Shown: piece after piece, positions 35,748 through 40,103 of the stretch
Layout of the letters: each line of letters opens with the position of its first letter
How positions within the stretch are numbered: the stretch's first letter is position 1
Source: Rhodospirillales bacterium
Lineage (GTDB): Bacteria > Pseudomonadota > Alphaproteobacteria > Rhodospirillales > Defluviicoccaceae
Assembly: GCA_025458035.1 (NCBI GenBank)
Contig: JALOTH010000028.1
Location: 1-40,103 of the forward strand
DNA length: 40,103 bases
Direction: 5' to 3'
Position numbers and translations under genes: made by a program
The notes under the pieces: model-generated
Seen by the model: only the letters and a program-made list of their open reading frames with translations
Told to the model about the DNA's origin: nothing
The model's database searches: none

Positions 35748-37463
35748 TCAGGTATCGCGGGTCACGCGCAGCACCTCCTCGACGGAGGTCAGGCCCGACA
35801 CCACCTTGCGCAGGCCATCCTCATACAGCGTGCGCATGCCCATCTCCACCGCCGCCCGCTGGATCTCGCCGGCCTCGGCGCGCTTGAGCGTCAGCCGGCG
35901 CACCGCCTCCGACATCACCAGGATCTCGGCGATCGCCGTCCGGCCGTAATAGCCGGTGCCGCTGCACGCAGCGCAGCCGACGGGCTTATAGAGGCTGATC
36001 GGCTGGCCGCGGGCAACGCGCTCCAGTTCGAACTCGGCGATCAATTCGGCGGCGGCCGGATGCGGCACCCGGCATTCCGGACACAGGGAGCGGACCAGTC
36101 GCTGCGCCGCGATGCCGTTGATGGTGGACGCCATCAGGTAGTCCTCGAGGCCCATGTCGAGCAGGCGGGTGATCGTTGCCGCCGCTGAGTTGGTATGCAG
36201 CGTTGACAGCACAAGGTGGCCGGTGAGCGCCGCCTGCGCCGCAATCTGTGCCGTTTCGAGGTCGCGGATTTCGCCGATCATCACGATGTCCGGGTCCTGG
36301 CGCAGGATCGCGCGCAAGACGTGGGCGAAGGTCAAGCCGATCTGCGCCTTGACCTGCACCTGGTTGACGCCCTCCAGCTGGTATTCGACCGGGTCTTCGA
36401 CGGTCAGGATCTTCTTGTCCGGCGTATTGATGCGCAGCAGGGATGTATAAAGCGTTGTCGTCTTGCCGCTGCCGGTGGGGCCGGTGACCAGCAGGATGCC
36501 GTTGGGCCGCTCCAGCACGTCGAGAAAGGCCGTCAGCGTGTGCTGGCCGAAGCCGAGCACCGAGAAGTCGAAGATGTTGCTGCTTTTGTCGAGGATGCGC
36601 ATGACGACGCTCTCGCCGTACATCGTCGGCAGCGTCGAAATGCGAAAGTCGATCTCCTTGCCGCGGATGGCGAGCTTGATGCGGCCGTCCTGCGGCAGCC
36701 GCCGTTCGGCGATGTTCAGCTTGGCCATGATCTTGACGCGGGAGACGATCGCCGACTTCAGGCCAAGGGGCGGCGTTTCCACCTCCTGCAGCACGCCGTC
36801 GATGCGATAGCGGATGCGCAGCGAGTTCTCGAACGGCTCGATGTGGATATCGGAGGCGCGGGCGTCGACGGCGCGGCTGATCAGGTGATTGACGAGGCGG
36901 ATCACCGGCGCCTCGCTGGCGAGGTCCTTCAGCCGTTCGGCGTCCTCGTCGGCGCCATCGATGACCGCATCGCCCATCCCCTCGACGATCTGGCGAATGC
37001 CACCGGCGTTGCCGCCACCGCCGTAGAGGCGCTCGAAGGCGCGCTCGATTTCCGCCGGCACGCCGACGCGGCAGACCACCGGCCGGCCGACGGCGAGGGC
37101 GAGGGCGTCGGTGACATAGGTATCGAGCGGGTCGGCGAGGGCGACCACCAGGCCTTCGTCGCTGTCGGCGATGGGCAGCGCCCGCGCTTCCTTCAGGAAC
37201 TTCAGGCTGACGGCGTTGTCGAGAACCGGCTCCTCGGGAAAATCGGCGGCGGCGACGAGCGGCAGATGAAGGACCTGGGCAAGGGCCTCGGCAACGTCCT
37301 TCTCGTCCACCAGTCCCAGCTTGACGAGGATGAGATGCAAGGCCTGCCGCTCGCCGGCCACCCGGCGCGCCCGATCGACCGCCGCCGCGTCCACCTTGCC
37401 GCGCTCGACCAGGCGCTCGATGACTGCGGCCGCCGCTGGGCGATCGACAACAGGAGCGTCCAT
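35748..37463 (-). CDS. gspE: Type II secretion ATPase GspE
   Basis: Cytoplasmic hexameric ATPase that drives the pseudopilus. The N-terminal T2SSE_N domain (about 1-190) binds GspL. The ATPase core has GPTGSGKTTT (Walker A, about 325-334), ILTVEDPVEYQLEG (Asp box), IGEIRDLETAQIA (Walker B) and GHLVLSTLHTNSA (His box). The zinc-finger region has CPEC and CAACSGTGYYGR. It has 571 residues. The ATG has a GAGGAAAG site upstream. A 100-bp gap separates it from gspO, the largest gap in the cluster, and may hold a promoter. Confidence 0.96.
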   Translation of the reverse strand: MDAPVVDRPAAAAVIERLVERGKVDAAAVDRARRVAGERQALHLILVKLGLVDEKDVAEALAQVLHLPLVAAADFPEEPVLDNAVSLKFLKEARALPIADSDEGLVVALADPLDTYVTDALALAVGRPVVCRVGVPAEIERAFERLYGGGGNAGGIRQIVEGMGDAVIDGADEDAERLKDLASEAPVIRLVNHLISRAVDARASDIHIEPFENSLRIRYRIDGVLQEVETPPLGLKSAIVSRVKIMAKLNIAERRLPQDGRIKLAIRGKEIDFRISTLPTMYGESVVMRILDKSSNIFDFSVLGFGQHTLTAFLDVLERPNGILLVTGPTGSGKTTTLYTSLLRINTPDKKILTVEDPVEYQLEGVNQVQVKAQIGLTFAHVLRAILRQDPDIVMIGEIRDLETAQIAAQAALTGHLVLSTLHTNSAAATITRLLDMGLEDYLMASTINGIAAQRLVRSLCPECRVPHPAAAELIAEFELERVARGQPISLYKPVGCAACSGTGYYGRTAIAEILVMSEAVRRLTLKRAEAGEIQRAAVEMGMRTLYEDGLRKVVSGLTSVEEVLRVTRDT

Positions 37464-37563
37464 GCTTTCCTCACCAAGAGTTGCAAATTACCGGGATGGC
37501 AATCCGTCGGACTGGCGACCTATCGGCATGATTGTCGCACGGACCGCCCTGCCGTGAAAACCC

Positions 37564-38337
37564 TCAACCTCCGGCGGCAGACAGCGGGCCATAGAGCCAG
37601 ACCAGCCAGATGGCGGCGCACAGGTAGGGACCGAAAGCCAGCCGCTGATCGGCGGCCAGCGGCGGTGCCGATGCGCCACCGAGGGCCGCCAGCGCGCGGG
37701 CGGCGAGGGCGACGGCGAGCGCCAGTCCGGCGGCGCCCGCAACCACCGTCGGCAGCGCCTGCCAGCCGAGCCAGGCGCCGCCGGCGGCGAGCAGCTTGGC
37801 ATCGCCAAGGCCGAGGCCCTCGCGCCCGCGGACGCGGCGATAGGCGGCGGCGATCAGCGCGAACGCGGCAAAGCCGGCGGCGGCGCCGATGGCGTGGTCG
37901 CCCAGACGATCGGGGGCGAGGACGGCGGCGACGGCAAGGCCGAGGCCGAGCAGCGGCAGCGTCAGCATGTCGGGCAGGATGAAATGGGCACGGTCAATGG
38001 CGGCCAGCGTCAGCAGCAGCCAGCCGAGGAGGCTCGTCGGCCACACCGGCCAGCCAGGCACGACGAGCGCCGCCCACAGCGCCACGGCGATGCAGGCCAG
38101 CTCGAAACGGGGATAAAACGCTGAGATCGGCGCCCGGCAGTGGCGGCAGCGGCCGCCGAGCAGCAGCCAGCCGACGATCGGCACCAGGTCCGTAACGCCG
38201 AGGGTGGCACCGCAGCTTCGGCACCGCGACCGGCCGCGAACGACCCCCTCCCCCGCCGGCAGCCGCACCGCCAGATTGGCGAGGAAGCTGCCGGCGAACG
38301 GCGAGAGTACCAGGGCGCTCAGCGCCGGCGACGCCAT
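37564..38337 (-). CDS. gspO: Prepilin peptidase GspO/PilD
   Basis: Inner-membrane aspartyl protease that cuts and N-methylates pseudopilins. The N-terminal methyltransferase domain has the zinc cysteines CRSC and CRHC. The protease half has its two aspartates in AAIDRAHFILPD and GLGLGDAKLLAAGGAWLGW. About seven membrane segments in 257 residues. It is the first gene of the cluster, divergent from the SNase-like gene. It may serve any type IV pilus as well. Confidence 0.94.
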   Translation of the reverse strand: MASPALSALVLSPFAGSFLANLAVRLPAGEGVVRGRSRCRSCGATLGVTDLVPIVGWLLLGGRCRHCRAPISAFYPRFELACIAVALWAALVVPGWPVWPTSLLGWLLLTLAAIDRAHFILPDMLTLPLLGLGLAVAAVLAPDRLGDHAIGAAAGFAAFALIAAAYRRVRGREGLGLGDAKLLAAGGAWLGWQALPTVVAGAAGLALAVALAARALAALGGASAPPLAADQRLAFGPYLCAAIWLVWLYGPLSAAGG

Positions 38338-38468
38338 CAGTGTCTCGAAGGTGGCCAGGGGTCGTCACCGCCCAAGAAAAGCCAGGGTCTTTGTGATAGA
38401 CTTCATAGGCGTTTGGCGGACGCGCGGCGAGCCTGTTTGCCGCATGCCTTCGCCACGAGGAGACCCGC

Positions 38469-38993
38469 GTGTCCGTGCCACACCATCGCCACACCGTCCG
38501 CCGCGTCCTCTGGCCGGTTCTGGTGATCGCCGCCTGGCTGGGATTTGCCCATGGCAGCCACGCCGCAGCCGAGATCCTCCACAGCTACGCCATCATCAAC
38601 GGCGATGCGACGATGCTGGTGCGCGGCAAGCTGGTTCGCCTTTACGGCATCTTCGTGCCGGAGGACGACCGGCTGTGCAGCCGCATCATGCGGCCGGCGA
38701 TGTGTGGCACGCGGGCGGCGGTCGCGCTGGATCTCAAGGTGCGCCAGTTCGTCCGCTGCGAGATCGTTGCCGAATACGACGACGGCAGCGTCGGCGCCTA
38801 CTGCGCCGTCGGCGCCGGGCGTTTCAGCGACGGCGAAGATCTCGGCGCCTTCCTGATCCGCCAGGGGCTGGCGATGGCCGGCCCCGATGCGCCGTTCGAG
38901 TATCAGGCGCTGGAGCGGATCGCCGCCGCCAACGGGCGGGGCGTGTGGGGTTTTCAGGCGGACTCGATCCGCCTGCGCCCCCGCTACAACTGA
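38469..38993 (+). CDS. Exported SNase-fold protein, probably not catalytic
   Basis: 174 residues with a signal peptide (VLWPVLVIAAWLGFAHGSHA). The mature part follows the staphylococcal nuclease layout: LVRGKLVRLYGIFVPEDDRL, CGTRAAVALDLKVRQFVRCE, DLGAFLIRQGLAMA and NGRGVWGF near the end. In thermonucleases the first block reads RLxGIDAPE with a calcium-binding Asp; here that Asp is replaced (IFVPE). The second catalytic Arg (in YGR) is also replaced (DGSVGAY). Several Cys could form disulfides. GTG start at 38469 after GAGGAG. Function unknown. Confidence 0.7.
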   Translation: MSVPHHRHTVRRVLWPVLVIAAWLGFAHGSHAAAEILHSYAIINGDATMLVRGKLVRLYGIFVPEDDRLCSRIMRPAMCGTRAAVALDLKVRQFVRCEIVAEYDDGSVGAYCAVGAGRFSDGEDLGAFLIRQGLAMAGPDAPFEYQALERIAAANGRGVWGFQADSIRLRPRYN

Positions 38994-39144
38994 CGCCGCT
39001 CAGCCGTCCGACGCCGGCGCCGCTGGCGATCGGGAACCCGCTGCCCGCCGTCACCAAAGCTTCTCGTGCTTGATCATCCCCGCTGGCGAAGATGCCGGCG
39101 TAAGGCGTTGCGTCAGCGCCGAGACGACGATGGGAGCGCGGGTG

Positions 39145-40103
39145 ATGCTGAGACGATTTTTCATGGTGATGATGGTGGCCGCGGTCGGCCTCGCGCTGAG
39201 CCACGGGCCGGCGGACGCGCAACGGCGGCGCGAGCGCGACGTCCGCATCACCGGCCAGGGGGCGAGCTTTCCGGCTCCCCTTTATTTCGCCTGGTTCCGC
39301 GAATTCAACCGGGAGATGGACGGCGTCCGCATCACCTATCAGTCCACGGGCAGCGGTGCCGGCATCCGCGCTTTCATCGATCGCATCGTCGACTTTGCGG
39401 CGAGCGATGCGGCGATGACCGACGAGGACATCGCCCGGGTCGACGGCGGCGCGGTGGTGCTGCCGATGACCGCCGGCGAGGTCGTCATCGCCTACAACGT
39501 CGCCGGCGTCGATGCCCTGAAGCTGCCGCGCGATGTCTATCCGCTGATCTTCAGCGGCGCGGTGACCCGCTGGAACGATCCGCGCATCGCCAAGGCCAAC
39601 CCGGGCGTGCCGCTGCCCGATCAACCGATCACCGTCGTCGTTCGTTCCGACAGCGCCGGCACCACGTTCGTCTTCACCAAGCACCTCAGTGCGATCAACG
39701 CGTCGTTTCGCGAGACCATCGGCACCGGCACGACGGTGCCGTGGCCGCGCCGGCCCAATGTCATCGCCGCGCCGCGCAACGACGGCGTGGCCGCCACGAT
39801 CAATCAGACGCCGGGGTCCATCGGTTTCATGGAGTTCTTTTTCGCCTCCTCCACCGGCCTGCCGATGGCGCTGCTTGAGAATGCCGCCGGCAACTTCGTC
39901 GCGGCCGGCGAGGGCGGCGGCCAAGCGGCCCTCGCCAGCGCCGACCTGAAGGGCGAGGACCTGCGAATCTGGGTGCCGGACCCCAGCCATCCGGAAGCCT
40001 ATCCGATCACGACGTTGACGTGGATGCTGTTCTTCCGCCGTCACGGTAACGAACAGGTTGCCGCCGGCCTGCGCACATTCGTCGATTGGGCGATGGGCAA
40101 GGG
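39145..40103 (+). CDS. pstS: Phosphate ABC transporter substrate-binding protein, partial
   Basis: Periplasmic phosphate-binding protein of the Pst system; the C-terminus lies outside the window, so the ORF track misses it. A signal peptide (FFMVMMVAAVGLALSHG...ADA) is followed by ITGQGASFPAPLYFAWFREF, YQSTGSGAGIRAFI (phosphate contacts), FAASDAAMTDEDI, VIAYNVAGV, FSGAVTRWNDPRI and RSDSAGTTFVFTKHLS, all typical. ATG 39145 has a GGGAG site 8 nt upstream; an in-frame ATG at 39130 is less well supported. pstC would be expected next. I did not find a convincing Pho box upstream. Confidence 0.95.
   Translation, partial: MLRRFFMVMMVAAVGLALSHGPADAQRRRERDVRITGQGASFPAPLYFAWFREFNREMDGVRITYQSTGSGAGIRAFIDRIVDFAASDAAMTDEDIARVDGGAVVLPMTAGEVVIAYNVAGVDALKLPRDVYPLIFSGAVTRWNDPRIAKANPGVPLPDQPITVVVRSDSAGTTFVFTKHLSAINASFRETIGTGTTVPWPRRPNVIAAPRNDGVAATINQTPGSIGFMEFFFASSTGLPMALLENAAGNFVAAGEGGGQAALASADLKGEDLRIWVPDPSHPEAYPITTLTWMLFFRRHGNEQVAAGLRTFVDWAMGK

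Noticed and set aside
34336-35949. Plus-strand ORF of 537 aa over gspF and gspE
   Set aside because: Antisense to genes with clear T2SS motifs and without its own motifs.

Overview
The window is GC-rich and densely coded. It reads as chromosome of an alphaproteobacterium, probably of the Rhodospirillales type. The grounds are the base composition, the minus-strand block tpiA-secG-pyrG-kdsA-eno, the argD-argF-hslO order, and many genes that overlap by 4 bp. This placement is inference; there is no rRNA or marker alignment. The window starts inside a lipoprotein gene and ends inside pstS.

Layout. 1-4.5 kb (minus): a lipoprotein fragment, hslO (redox chaperone), argF and argD (arginine synthesis), and an ABC-2 permease with no ATPase beside it. 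4.5-4.8 kb: a gene-free gap with a good sigma70-type promoter, a stem-loop and an intrinsic terminator, which is a candidate small RNA or attenuated leader. It lies ahead of an exported intradiol dioxygenase (plus). 5.6-6.6 kb: threonine aldolase (minus). 6.8-12.3 kb (plus): SLC13-type transporter, ExoD, cytochrome b561, YceI, a YfcG-like glutathione transferase and an M48 lipoprotein protease. 12.3-13.6 kb (minus): a small secreted protein overlapping a GH19 peptidoglycan hydrolase, and a probable truncated YidB-like ORF. 13.7-19.0 kb (minus): the housekeeping block eno, kdsA, pyrG, secG, tpiA. The pyrG 3' end runs into a 26-bp tandem repeat.

19.0-23.2 kb is the accessory part. It holds palindromic repeat elements, a translationally coupled ATPase/DUF4276 (Toprim-like) pair that resembles a two-gene phage-defence module, a HicAB toxin-antitoxin pair between two 210-bp direct repeats, and a helically phased array of the octamer TGACGACA. 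By eye its base composition is lower in GC than the flanks, at least in the ATPase pair and the gap upstream of it.

23.2-30.0 kb: a gamma-glutamyltransferase family protein, purU, a Crp/Fnr regulator, rpmG (too short for the ORF track), a DgcZ-like diguanylate cyclase and a Cache-type chemoreceptor. 30.0-38.3 kb (minus): a type II secretion cluster gspO-E-F-G-H-I-J-L-M and a GspC-like gene, without gspD or gspK. 38.5-40.1 kb (plus): an exported SNase-fold protein lacking catalytic residues, and the start of pstS.

The most promising lead for an undescribed system is the 19-23 kb island: the ATPase/DUF4276 pair, the repeat-bounded HicAB cassette and the octamer array. Next come the promoter-to-terminator RNA at 4.6-4.8 kb and the GH19/secreted-protein pair. 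No tRNA, rRNA, CRISPR array or transposase gene was seen.
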